A stretch of 24,124 bases of DNA, taken from positions 1-24,124 of the forward strand of contig JBELGO010000018.1 in NCBI GenBank assembly GCA_042091915.1. Reading direction: 5' to 3'. The number at the start of each line of letters is the position of its first letter. Within the stretch, counting starts at the first letter, position 1. The position numbers and the translations under genes are program-made. The notes under the pieces are model-generated. The model was not told where the DNA came from, made no database searches, and saw only the letters and a list, made by a program, of their open reading frames with translations. Source of the DNA: LSUCC0057 sp042091915 (GTDB taxonomy: Bacteria; Pseudomonadota; Gammaproteobacteria; Pseudomonadales; Porticoccaceae). Of the stretch, positions 6,476 to 14,215 are shown one piece after another.

Positions 6476-8602
6476 TTAGTCCGCCAATAATGTGGCGACC
6501 TGCTGGCGTGCGCTGAGGATGGCGCCGTCAATATAGCCAATTCCGTCGCAATCGCCGACGCTCACTACCCGTTGTCCGCGGCCTGCCAACTGCTCTGCCA
6601 TAGCTGTATTGGGGTTTGCACCCAAGGCAATAATGACATTATCGGCAGCGGCACTGAAGCTCTCATCCTTGACTGAGTAATGCACTTGATGACGCTCAAC
6701 TGTGATATTTTCACAGCGGTTGTAGAGCTCGCAGCCGTGCTCGCGCAAATCGAGTATCACTTTGGCGCGGCGCACAATGCTCAGCTCTGGGGACAGCGTT
6801 GCATCGAGGTTGAGCACGGTCACTTTGCGCCCGCGTTCAACTAAAAATTCTGCCAGCTCAACTCCGACAAGCCCTCCGCCTACAATGACTACCCGGTGGC
6901 CAAGAGGCATCCACAGCTTGCTGAATTGCCGAACTAAACCAATCGGTCGCAATAACCCCAAGGCTTGAGCTGTGCTGATCATTAAGCGGTAGAGAGGGTT
7001 GAGTTTTTTGAGGCCGCGACTATCGCCGCCGAGCAACAACCCTCGCATCTCTTCGCCATCAAACACATGGTTTTGTTCTTGGCCATCAATTGGCGGCGCT
7101 GTGCGGTCGGCGCCACAAGCCACCACGACGGCATCGGCATTCAAGGCTGCCAAACTGTCGAGATCCACGCCAGTGCCAGTGTTGATAGAGACGCCCAAAC
7201 GAGTCATTTCATTGGCCAAGTAATCAATCAATCGACCATTGGGCTCATAGGCAAGGGCTGCGATACGGGCAGTGCCGCCCAGTTGCGGCTCTTTCTCATA
7301 GAGCGAAACCCGCCAACCAGCCTCGGCCAACAGCCGAGCGCTCTCCATGCCGCCGGGGCCGCCACCGACCACCACGGCGTGTCTGCCACTGTTGCTAGTG
7401 GCAATTAAATTCTCTTGTTCACGGCCAACACTGGCATTAACGGCACAACACAGCGGCTGGTTGATAAAAATTTGGCTGACACAGATATAGCAGTAAATGC
7501 AGGGGCGCACTTGCTCGGCTTGGTTGGCAATAATTTTATTGGGCAGCTGCTCGTCAGCGATAATCTTTCGGCCCAAACCGAGCAGATCGTAGCGACCGGC
7601 TGCAATGTCTTGTTCTGCACGTTCTGTCTCGATGCGCCCAACGGCCATAATCGGGACATTGAGCTCGCGCTTGGCGCGCTCTGCAAACGGCAGATAACCG
7701 TTCTCTTGGTGGACCAATGGCGCCTCTGTAAAAGCCTGCCCTTTTTGGGTGTTGGAGTAGGCGCTGACATCGATGACGTCGGCACCGGCGGCAATGGCTA
7801 GTTTAGCGGCAGCGATGAAGTCATCGGTGGTAATACCGCCGGAAATACGATATTCAAAGGCGTCCAGGCGCACCAGAATCGGAAAACCCTCGCCGACAGC
7901 AACACGGATGGCCGACAACACTTCAACCATCAGTCTGGCGCGGTTTTCAATGCAGCCGCCGTATTGATCATCGCGCTTATTGGTGGCCGGCGATAAAAAA
8001 GAGGAGAGCACATAGCCATGGCCGGCGTGCAGCTCAATAGCATCAAAACCGGCGCGCTGGGTGAGCTTTGCGGCGTCAGCAAATTGCGCTACCAGTGCGT
8101 CGATATCGCTCTGATCCATCACTTTGTACTGCGGGCCTCTGCCATCCGGCCCGGCCATCTTAATAAAGTTGCCCAGCTCTTCTCGAGTGAGTAGCGGCAT
8201 CATATCGTTGCTGCTTTTTTCCGGTTTTGAAGGCACCAATAAGGGTCGGCCAGCGGCGACGTCTTCCTGGGAGATTTTGCCCGAGTGGTTGAGCTGCAGG
8301 GCAATTTTGCAACCATGCGCCTGCACCCGGCTAGCAAGGTCAGTCAAATCGGGCAGGTATTGTTCACCGCTAACGCCGACCATATTCGGCATCGAGCAAC
8401 CGGCTGGGTGGGCAATAGAGGTGGTCTCTAGAATGATTAGCCCGCAACCACCTTGTGCGCGAGCCTCGTAGTAAGCTTTGAGTTTTTCACCGCAGCGACC
8501 ATCCTCTTCAGCAAAATTACTGCCCATGGCGGTCATAACAAAACGATTTTTTAAGGTCAGCGCGCCGATATTCATCGGTGAGGCCAGTGCGGTATAACTC
8601 AT
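6476..8602 (-). CDS. BaiCD/2,4-dienoyl-CoA reductase-like flavo-iron-sulfur reductase
   Basis: Three-domain reductase of 708 aa. Residues 1-360 form an OYE-type FMN barrel with ELHAGHGYVLSSFL, where His192 and His195 hold the carbonyl and Tyr197 is the likely proton donor. Cys368, Cys371, Cys374 and Cys385 or Cys386 form the [4Fe-4S] motif linking to VNASVGRE. Residues 409-708 hold FAD (VVGGGPGGME, 411-420) and NAD(P) (VIVGGGLVGVE, 572-582) Rossmann motifs. The layout matches FadH, trimethylamine dehydrogenase and bile-acid reductases BaiCD/BaiH, which reduce Delta4-3-keto or Delta6 steroids. It would pass hydride from NAD(P)H through FAD and Fe-S to FMN. Start is supported by GGAG at 8608-8611. 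It diverges from an AraC regulator that may control it. A steroid enone is the likely substrate; a dienoyl-CoA is the alternative. Confidence 0.85.
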   Translation of the reverse strand: MSYTALASPMNIGALTLKNRFVMTAMGSNFAEEDGRCGEKLKAYYEARAQGGCGLIILETTSIAHPAGCSMPNMVGVSGEQYLPDLTDLASRVQAHGCKIALQLNHSGKISQEDVAAGRPLLVPSKPEKSSNDMMPLLTREELGNFIKMAGPDGRGPQYKVMDQSDIDALVAQFADAAKLTQRAGFDAIELHAGHGYVLSSFLSPATNKRDDQYGGCIENRARLMVEVLSAIRVAVGEGFPILVRLDAFEYRISGGITTDDFIAAAKLAIAAGADVIDVSAYSNTQKGQAFTEAPLVHQENGYLPFAERAKRELNVPIMAVGRIETERAEQDIAAGRYDLLGLGRKIIADEQLPNKIIANQAEQVRPCIYCYICVSQIFINQPLCCAVNASVGREQENLIATSNSGRHAVVVGGGPGGMESARLLAEAGWRVSLYEKEPQLGGTARIAALAYEPNGRLIDYLANEMTRLGVSINTGTGVDLDSLAALNADAVVVACGADRTAPPIDGQEQNHVFDGEEMRGLLLGGDSRGLKKLNPLYRLMISTAQALGLLRPIGLVRQFSKLWMPLGHRVVIVGGGLVGVELAEFLVERGRKVTVLNLDATLSPELSIVRRAKVILDLREHGCELYNRCENITVERHQVHYSVKDESFSAAADNVIIALGANPNTAMAEQLAGRGQRVVSVGDCDGIGYIDGAILSARQQVATLLAD

Positions 8603-8673
8603 AAAAACTCCAAACTATTTTTGCGCGCTTCTTTTAAGCGGCTGCGTGGCTGGCAAGCAATCTCGCATTTTAC

Positions 8674-8693
8674 CGGTTAAGTATCTTTAACCG
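8674..8693. promoter_or_regulatory. 20-bp palindrome, candidate operator
   Basis: CGGTTAAGTATCTTTAACCG has perfect 7-bp arms (CGGTTAA and TTAACCG) around 6 bp. It lies 71 bp upstream of the reductase start and about 200 bp upstream of the AraC-type gene. Its centre AGTATCTTTA recurs inverted at 8709-8718. Confidence 0.45.
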
Positions 8694-8718
8694 TTTTCAA
8701 CAGCTCGATAAAGATACT
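8680..8718. repeat. 10-bp inverted repeat overlapping the palindrome
   Basis: AGTATCTTTA (8680-8689) and its exact reverse complement TAAAGATACT (8709-8718) are separated by 19 bp, so their centres are 29 bp apart, nearly three helical turns. Such spacing would put two protein-binding sites on the same DNA face. Confidence 0.45.
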
Positions 8719-8750
8719 CCGTTTGCAGTACTTGTTGCCTATTCGAGTAG

Positions 8751-8779
8751 TTGAGATCAACTTGTATACGGTCAATACT
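8751..8779 (+). promoter_or_regulatory. Candidate sigma-70 promoter of the AraC-type gene
   Basis: TTGAGA (8751-8756) and AATACT (8774-8779) are 17 bp apart, about 115 bp before the GTG start. The -35 element lies inside a small dyad, GTTGA-GA-TCAAC (8750-8761). Matches are 5/6 and 4/6 by eye; not tested otherwise. Confidence 0.35.
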
Positions 8780-8894
8780 CAGGCAATAACAAAACGCTAA
8801 TGTACTCGCTTAGCGCAAAAAAAGAAGGGCACGATCGGCCGTTCCAGTTGACCAATGCAGTCACTGCGGCCATGCAGGTATAAGGAGGGTCCGC

Positions 8895-10001
8895 GTGTTG
8901 GAACAGATTACGGTAGTTGCCAGTAAGTTTCATGATTTAATCGATTACCTAGAACGCTTGGGTATTGATGTCGCCCCAGTGGCTGCTGAAGCTAGCTGCT
9001 CACTGGCTGAGCTGCGCAACTATGCGCCCGATGAGCCGTTATCCTCGCAATCTTACTCGCGCTTTTACCAAGCCTCTGTGCGTCGTCTGCAAACCATCAA
9101 CTCAACTATTCCGTGGGCGGCGGGTTTGGGCTCTGATATTTTTGAGTTTCTCTGTTATGCCATTGTCAGTGCGCCAACTCTTCGTGAATCACTTCAGCGC
9201 GCCGAGCGTTTTGGTGCGGCTACACAGAGCTTAACCGGCCACTCTATCCGGGTAGAGCAGGTGGGGGAGCGCACCAAACTGCACTACCAGATAGAGCCAA
9301 GTGCCATCTCGCCACTGTTTACCCCTGCGGATTGGTCTAAATCTCAAAGCTTAACCACGGTTGCGCGAGCCTCTGGCTTAATGGTGTGGCATGGCTTGTG
9401 TGGGTGGCTTATTGGCCATGCTCTTGAGAGTTACAAAATGGCGGTGGCAGCACCGTGTATCGGCGAGGTCTACCAAAATAATGTCGCCCAGGCAGTGGGT
9501 TGCCACGTGCTCTTTGGCGCTAATGAAAATGCCTTCGAATTCCCCAGTGCAGCCCTGGATTACCGAGTAGTCCAGACCAAAGACACGCTGCAGTCTTTTT
9601 TGGATGCCAGCATCTACCAGCTCAGCTCGGTGGAGAGGCAGCCGGCCTCTGTCTCTTCGGCTATTAAGGGGCTGTTGGGCGCCGATTTTAGCGCGGGGCT
9701 ACCGAGCTTTAGCGACGTGGCAGAGCGGTTGCATATGTCCGAATCCAGCTTGCGGCGTCGATTGCTCGCCGAGGAGACCAGTTTTCAGATAATTAAAGAT
9801 CAGGTACGCTGCGAAGCCGCTATGAACCACCTAAAAAGTAGTGCGATCAAAATCAATGAGTTGGCCGAGCTGCTGGGTTTCGCCGAGCCGAGCTCATTTG
9901 TTCGCTCGTTCAGACACTGGACAGGGATTACCCCCAAGAGTTACCGAGACCAACATCAAACCTCGGCCACAACAGTACAGCAAACAGCCAGTAATCTTTA
10001 A
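8895..10001 (+). CDS. AraC-family transcriptional regulator
   Basis: A 368-aa regulator. The N-terminal two-thirds resemble the arabinose-binding-like domain of OruR/ArgR-type AraC proteins, which usually senses a small molecule. The C-terminal region from about residue 272 carries two helix-turn-helix motifs: FSDVAERLHMSESSLRRRL, and KINELAELLGFAEPSSFVRSF followed by the family-typical WTGITPKSYR at 342-351. Start is GTG at 8895 with a strong AAGGAGGG at 8883-8889; TTG at 8898 is an alternative. The gene is divergent from the BaiCD-like reductase and upstream of the SnoaL/TonB-receptor pair. Palindromes sharing ACCGGT and AA-rich arms lie on both sides of it, so local control of both neighbours is plausible. 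The inducer is probably a steroid or steroid acid, by inference only. Confidence 0.9.
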   Translation: MLEQITVVASKFHDLIDYLERLGIDVAPVAAEASCSLAELRNYAPDEPLSSQSYSRFYQASVRRLQTINSTIPWAAGLGSDIFEFLCYAIVSAPTLRESLQRAERFGAATQSLTGHSIRVEQVGERTKLHYQIEPSAISPLFTPADWSKSQSLTTVARASGLMVWHGLCGWLIGHALESYKMAVAAPCIGEVYQNNVAQAVGCHVLFGANENAFEFPSAALDYRVVQTKDTLQSFLDASIYQLSSVERQPASVSSAIKGLLGADFSAGLPSFSDVAERLHMSESSLRRRLLAEETSFQIIKDQVRCEAAMNHLKSSAIKINELAELLGFAEPSSFVRSFRHWTGITPKSYRDQHQTSATTVQQTASNL

Positions 10002-10047
10002 AAGTGTCTTTAGGTGTGATGTTTTTTGCCCATCACTTTGGCTTTTT
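10001..10047 (+). terminator. Weak terminator-like hairpin after the AraC-type gene
   Basis: GTGATG (10016-10021) can pair with CATCAC (10031-10036). AAAGTG at 10001-10006 can alternatively pair with CACTTT at 10034-10039. Five T follow at 10043-10047. The stem is short, so termination may be partial. Confidence 0.3.
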
Positions 10048-10103
10048 AAGTTCTGTCCTAACGTCTCAGCCGCGCCTACTGTTGTTGTATTAAAAAAATA
10101 ATA

Positions 10104-10121
10104 CCGGTAAAAGTTTGCCGG
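10104..10121. promoter_or_regulatory. Imperfect 18-bp palindrome upstream of SnoaL/receptor genes
   Basis: CCGGTAAAAGTTTGCCGG has 8-bp arms with one G-T mismatch around AG, ending 13 bp before the start at 10135. It resembles the 8674-8693 site (ACCGGT, AA-rich arm, TTT, CCG), suggesting a shared regulator, possibly the AraC protein encoded between them. So close to the start codon it could act as a repressor site or mRNA hairpin. Confidence 0.35.
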
Positions 10122-10134
10122 ACAGAGGGTACAG

Positions 10135-10650
10135 ATGGACGACTACCGTGCGGTAGAGCAGCTTATCTATCGCTATGCAGAGTATATCGACAGTGGCGAC
10201 TTAGAAGCGTTGGCGCGCCTCTTTGAGCGCGGTTGCGTGGTCTCTTTGCCCAGCGGTTGGCGAGTGGCTGGTTATCAACCACTGAAAGACTTTTACCTCA
10301 AACAGATTATTGTCTACCCGAGCACTGGCACGCCATGTACGGCACACTGTGTTACCAATGTGGTGATAGAAATAGACAAAAAAAGTAACACCGCAGTGGC
10401 GCGCTCACAGTTTGTCGTGCGCCAGGCACTGGAGGGCAGCGTCGAGCAGACCATCATGAGTGGGCGCTATTCAGACCAGTTTAGTTGCGACCAAGAGGGT
10501 TGGTATTTTACCCAGAGAAAAATACTGCCGACTTACTTTGGCGATTTGAGCCACCATTTTCGCGGTCAGTTAGATCGCACCCCGGCGGGGCAGGTTGCTC
10601 CGCCGGACAACGTAGTAGCCTTCGCCGGCGATAAAAGGCTCAACCAATAA
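10135..10650 (+). CDS. SnoaL/NTF2-like protein (second copy type)
   Basis: A 171-aa NTF2-fold protein. The opening reads AVEQLIYRYAEYIDSGDLEALARLF, giving Tyr14 and Asp19 with the Y-x4-D spacing of SnoaL_4/BaiE/scytalone-dehydratase relatives, and His71 in TAHCVTNVVIEI at the equivalent of the pocket histidine. Later parts (MSGRYSD, GWYFTQRKI) fit the last strands of the fold. It is shorter than, and clearly different from, the 213-aa member at 1671, and lacks that protein's Pro-rich tail. Start ATG at 10135 has AGAGGG 5 nt upstream. It precedes the TonB receptor gene by 67 bp and may share its transcript. Dehydratase or isomerase activity on a steroid is possible; a binding role cannot be excluded. 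Confidence 0.7.
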   Translation: MDDYRAVEQLIYRYAEYIDSGDLEALARLFERGCVVSLPSGWRVAGYQPLKDFYLKQIIVYPSTGTPCTAHCVTNVVIEIDKKSNTAVARSQFVVRQALEGSVEQTIMSGRYSDQFSCDQEGWYFTQRKILPTYFGDLSHHFRGQLDRTPAGQVAPPDNVVAFAGDKRLNQ

Positions 10651-10717
10651 GTTCAGGCTTGCCTGGCTAAAATAGAAGTAACAGTGGTAGTAACAACAAC
10701 ACCTAAAGGGGATCACT

Positions 10718-13303
10718 ATGAGTATTGCCAAACCATTTCAAAAAACCGCGTTGGTCGCAGCGCTGATGACTGCCAGTGGCGCTTACGCTGCCATTGAAGA
10801 AGTTATCGTTACCGCAGAAAAGCGTGAAGCCAGCCTGCAAGATACACCGATTGCAATCAGTGCTTTAACCAGCGATATGATCGAACAGAAAGGTATCAAC
10901 AATGTGTCTGACCTGTTTGAAAAAGTACCTGGCGTGGTTGGGTACGAGGCGCCATCTGCACGCGGCAGTATCAGTTTGAATATTCGCGGTATTGGTTCGG
11001 GCAATCCTAACAGCCCCTCTACTGACCCAGCCAACGCCCTTTACGTTGACGGTGTTTATCTCGGCTCTGGCTCAGGTAACGGTGTTGATGCCATGGACCT
11101 GGAGCGCGTAGAGGTGCTCAAAGGCCCACAAGGTACCCTGTACGGGCGCAACTCAACCGGTGGTGCGGTTAACTTTATTACCAAAAAGCCTGGACAAGAA
11201 GCAGCCGCTAAAATTAAAGCGGGTGTTGGTAGCAAAGGGCATGAGTCTCTGAGCATGCGTTTTGATGTGCCGGTATCAGACACGTTAGGTGTAGCCGTTT
11301 CTGCTTACAGCCGCCAGCGCGATGATCTCTATGGCAACACTAACAGCGACCAGAGTGGTTTCGAAAATATCGATCGCCAAGGTTACCGCTTTGCCGCTCG
11401 CTTTGAGCCTACTGAGACTTTGTCGATTGATTATGCCTTTAACCATGATGAAGTAGACGAGCACACACAGATGATGGGTGTCGTAGGCTTTAACCCAATG
11501 GCCTCTGCCGTGGCAAGCACTCCTGGTTATCCTGGTGCCGTTGATATAACAGGAAGTTCTCTTCGAGATACGATCCAGCTAACTGCAGATGGTTACCGTG
11601 CATTCACAGGATTTGGTGCAGACTATGCAACAATTGTCCAATGGGCTGACGATTATGTTGCTTGGGCTGACATGCAGGATTTTGATGAAAAACCCAACGC
11701 GGGTTCTAGTGACTCTGTTTCAGAGGCGAGCAACGAAGTAGATGCTCACAGCCTCACACTCACCTGGGATATGTCTGATTCTTTGCAGTTCAAGTCGATC
11801 ACTGGCGTGAGAGAAATCTCAAGCATGAATAACTCAGATTTAGACGGTATGGATAACTCTGTTGATGGCGGTGTCATGGGGAGTGTCCAAATACTGACTA
11901 TTGCAGGCTTAATGGGTGGAAACCTTCCAGGTATTGATCCAGCTTTGCAACCAGGAATGGCATCCGATATGATCAGTGCAATACAAGATCGTGGCCGTGC
12001 AGAGGTATTCAATACCTACGCTACGGTGGACCATGAGCAGTTCTCGCAAGAGTTCCAGTTAGTCGGTTCTACCGACGCTGTTGATTACGCCGTGGGTATT
12101 TACTACTACAGTTCAGATTCCGAGCTGCGCAACCACCAGCTGGCAACATTCCCCTTAGCTTCGTCACAATCTAAAGCGTATGACATCTCTAGCGAAGCAA
12201 CGTCTATCTTTGGTCAAGCCACTTGGCAGCCAGAAGGAAGCAAAATTGCTTTAACAGCTGGGTTACGTTACACCGAAGAGACCAAAGATATTACTTATCT
12301 CTGGCGGGGTATGTCTTTTTACGGGCGGACTGATGCATTCTCTCTGAGCTATGGTGGTGTTGGTTTTGGTGATTCTTATGTCACTAATGCAGAAGTAGCT
12401 GACCTTCCCGAAAGAAGTAACTTTGGTGAAAAATTTGAAGAGGACTTTGACAATATCTCGGGCAAAGTAACCGCGCAATATTTCATCAGTGACGATACTA
12501 ATGTCTATGCCACTTATGCGACCGGCTATCGATCAGGTGGGTTCAACGGCGATGTCTATAACTTCACTTCAGAAGAAGCGGACGCCTTCGATGAAGAGAC
12601 CATTAGCAGTATGGAATTAGGTCTTAAAACCACTTTCTGGGACGGTAAAGCCCAACTGAATGGTGCGCTGTTCTCATACAGCTATGACGATATGCAGGTT
12701 TCTACACTCGAGTCAGATGGTGGAAGTATCACCAGCTCGATTGAAAATGCAGGGCAAGCTGACCGTGACGGTTTGGAGTTGAGTTTACTACTAGCGCCTA
12801 CCGATAACCTCATGCTGAATATTGACTACACAGCAATGAGCGGTGATTTTGATGAGTACCCGGCGAATATTACCGCGGACAACTCACTGGATATGACCGA
12901 TATCGCTAAACGAGGGCTCTCTCCTGATAACCAACTCATCGTTGGTGCAAATTGGACTATCATGGATGGTGCTAGTGGCAGGTTGTCTCTGGCGGCTGAT
13001 GTCAGCTACCAAGATGAGACCCAGCCGATTGCCGCTTCAACCGACAAGTATTCTGTCGGTGGAGAAGACGTACCGGTGGCGTTTGCTCAGCACGAGAACG
13101 AATCGCGCACGCTGTTAAATGCCCGTTTGAGCTGGAGCAAAGCGTTGGATTCTAGTAATGTTGTTGTCTCGCTTTGGGGTAAAAACATTACCGACGAAGA
13201 TTACGGGGTGTTTGGCTTTAACTACGGTGCATCCCTGGGTCTCAACCTACACCAATACGGCGCACCGCGCACTGTTGGTTTGGATATCAGCTGGGAGATG
13301 TAA
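10718..13303 (+). CDS. TonB-dependent outer-membrane receptor
   Basis: An 861-aa receptor. A signal peptide spans residues 1-24 (basic start, hydrophobic core, cleavage after GAYA), followed by a TonB-box-like EEVIVTA at 27-33. The plug domain follows, with DTPIAISALT, LYVDGVYLG, LERVEVLKGPQGTLYGRNSTGGAVNF, then a long beta-barrel. The region around nucleotides 11500-12010 looks like large, Gly/Asp/Met-rich extracellular loops with less regular codon use than the flanking barrel strands. The last residues are ISWEM, so the chain ends in Met rather than the usual aromatic residue. Start has AAGGGG at 10706-10711. It sits between a SnoaL gene and a bidirectional terminator. In a steroid cluster it is a good candidate for uptake of a sterol or bile acid across the outer membrane in a TonB/ExbBD-driven way; the ligand is inferred only from neighbours. 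Confidence 0.92.
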   Translation: MSIAKPFQKTALVAALMTASGAYAAIEEVIVTAEKREASLQDTPIAISALTSDMIEQKGINNVSDLFEKVPGVVGYEAPSARGSISLNIRGIGSGNPNSPSTDPANALYVDGVYLGSGSGNGVDAMDLERVEVLKGPQGTLYGRNSTGGAVNFITKKPGQEAAAKIKAGVGSKGHESLSMRFDVPVSDTLGVAVSAYSRQRDDLYGNTNSDQSGFENIDRQGYRFAARFEPTETLSIDYAFNHDEVDEHTQMMGVVGFNPMASAVASTPGYPGAVDITGSSLRDTIQLTADGYRAFTGFGADYATIVQWADDYVAWADMQDFDEKPNAGSSDSVSEASNEVDAHSLTLTWDMSDSLQFKSITGVREISSMNNSDLDGMDNSVDGGVMGSVQILTIAGLMGGNLPGIDPALQPGMASDMISAIQDRGRAEVFNTYATVDHEQFSQEFQLVGSTDAVDYAVGIYYYSSDSELRNHQLATFPLASSQSKAYDISSEATSIFGQATWQPEGSKIALTAGLRYTEETKDITYLWRGMSFYGRTDAFSLSYGGVGFGDSYVTNAEVADLPERSNFGEKFEEDFDNISGKVTAQYFISDDTNVYATYATGYRSGGFNGDVYNFTSEEADAFDEETISSMELGLKTTFWDGKAQLNGALFSYSYDDMQVSTLESDGGSITSSIENAGQADRDGLELSLLLAPTDNLMLNIDYTAMSGDFDEYPANITADNSLDMTDIAKRGLSPDNQLIVGANWTIMDGASGRLSLAADVSYQDETQPIAASTDKYSVGGEDVPVAFAQHENESRTLLNARLSWSKALDSSNVVVSLWGKNITDEDYGVFGFNYGASLGLNLHQYGAPRTVGLDISWEM

Positions 13304-13346
13304 ATGGCATCTGGTCCGCGCCGTTGGCGGGCCATTTTAAAACGCC

Positions 13347-13383
13347 AAAAAAAACCGCCACTGGAAACAGTGGCGGTTTTTTT
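13347..13383. terminator. Bidirectional terminator between receptor and SDR operon
   Basis: AAAACCGCCACTG pairs perfectly with CAGTGGCGGTTTT across a GAAA tetraloop. Eight A flank one side (13347-13354) and seven T the other (13377-13383), so it ends both the plus-strand receptor transcript and the minus-strand operon. A weaker TTGGCG/CGCCAA hairpin (13324-13348) lies just before it. Confidence 0.92.
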
Positions 13384-13395
13384 GTGGCTGTAAAA

Positions 13396-14184
13396 CTAGC
13401 TAATGCAGGCTTGGCCACCGTCTACAGCAATGCTCTGGCCGCTTACATAGCTGCTGGCAGGCAGGCAGAGCTGTGCGACAAACTCGCCGATATCGCTGTG
13501 GCAGTCACCGATGCGTTGTAGCGGGATGGTTTTTACAAACGCCGCGGCCTCCTCGGGGCGGTGCTTGGCCCATTTCTCTAATGCCGGTGAGTTGGCGTGG
13601 GGTAAAATGCAATTGGCGCGAATATTATCGCGACCCCACTCGCTGGCGGCGGTGCGGGTAAGCGCACGGATAGCCTCTTTTTCGGCAGCATAGACACCGT
13701 AGTTGCTCATATCCCAGCGCTTGGCTGCGGAGCTGGCCATATTGATAATACTGCCGCCATTGGCCGCCAAATGTGGGTGACAGAGCTGCATCAAACGCAG
13801 TGTCGCCATCGGGCCAACGGTAAAGGTGGTTTGTACCTGCTCCATACTCTGTCCCAACAGCGGCCCGATAGAGGTGGTGACGGCATTGTTGATCAGTATA
13901 TCTAGCCGCCCGAAACGGTTAATGGTCTGCTCTACGACACTCTCCAGGGCATCCAGCTGGCCGATATCACAACTGACCGCCAGCCCGTCCACACCATACT
14001 GCTCGTGCAGTAAATTGATGGTTGTTTCACATTTAGATAGCGTGCGGCCAACGGCGACGACACGGCAGCCGCGCTTGGCTAGCGACAGCGCAATACCCTG
14101 GCCAATGCCTTGGCCGGCACCGGTAATCAGCGCGACTTTGCCGACCAATTGGTCTGCGTTAGTGCTGTTATTTTGTTCACTCAT
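13396..14184 (-). CDS. Short-chain dehydrogenase/reductase
   Basis: SDR of 262 aa. Motifs: TGAGQGIG at 21-28, NNAV at 99-102, Ser151 or Ser152, and YAAEK giving Tyr165/Lys169, with SYVSGQSIAVDGG near the end. GRT at 46-48 after beta-2 suggests NADP(H). The fourth catalytic residue, usually an Asn in the central helix (V-N-x), appears as Thr122 in TTFTVGPM, an uncommon change in active SDRs. GGAG at 14191-14194 supports the start. Last gene of the five-gene minus-strand operon, ending beside a strong terminator. In that context it may be a beta-hydroxyacyl-CoA or ring-hydroxyl dehydrogenase of the same pathway as the CoA ligase and acyl-CoA dehydrogenases. Confidence 0.85.
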   Translation of the reverse strand: MSEQNNSTNADQLVGKVALITGAGQGIGQGIALSLAKRGCRVVAVGRTLSKCETTINLLHEQYGVDGLAVSCDIGQLDALESVVEQTINRFGRLDILINNAVTTSIGPLLGQSMEQVQTTFTVGPMATLRLMQLCHPHLAANGGSIINMASSAAKRWDMSNYGVYAAEKEAIRALTRTAASEWGRDNIRANCILPHANSPALEKWAKHRPEEAAAFVKTIPLQRIGDCHSDIGEFVAQLCLPASSYVSGQSIAVDGGQACIS

Positions 14185-14215
14185 ATTTTGCTCCTGTGTC
14201 TATTCTGTGTGGCGA

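Noticed and set aside
6461..6489. Hairpin TATTGGCG/CGCCAATA between convergent genes as a terminator
   Set aside because: No T-run follows on either strand and it overlaps the 3' end of the reductase gene, so it may be chance.
7405..7801. Overlapping open frames on both strands inside the large reductase gene
   Set aside because: They fall within the Fe-S and FMN domain of a well-supported CDS, have no domain of their own and no ribosome site.
11500..12010. Receptor middle region as an inserted foreign segment
   Set aside because: Different base use is expected for large extracellular loops; the frame is continuous and no flanking repeats were seen.
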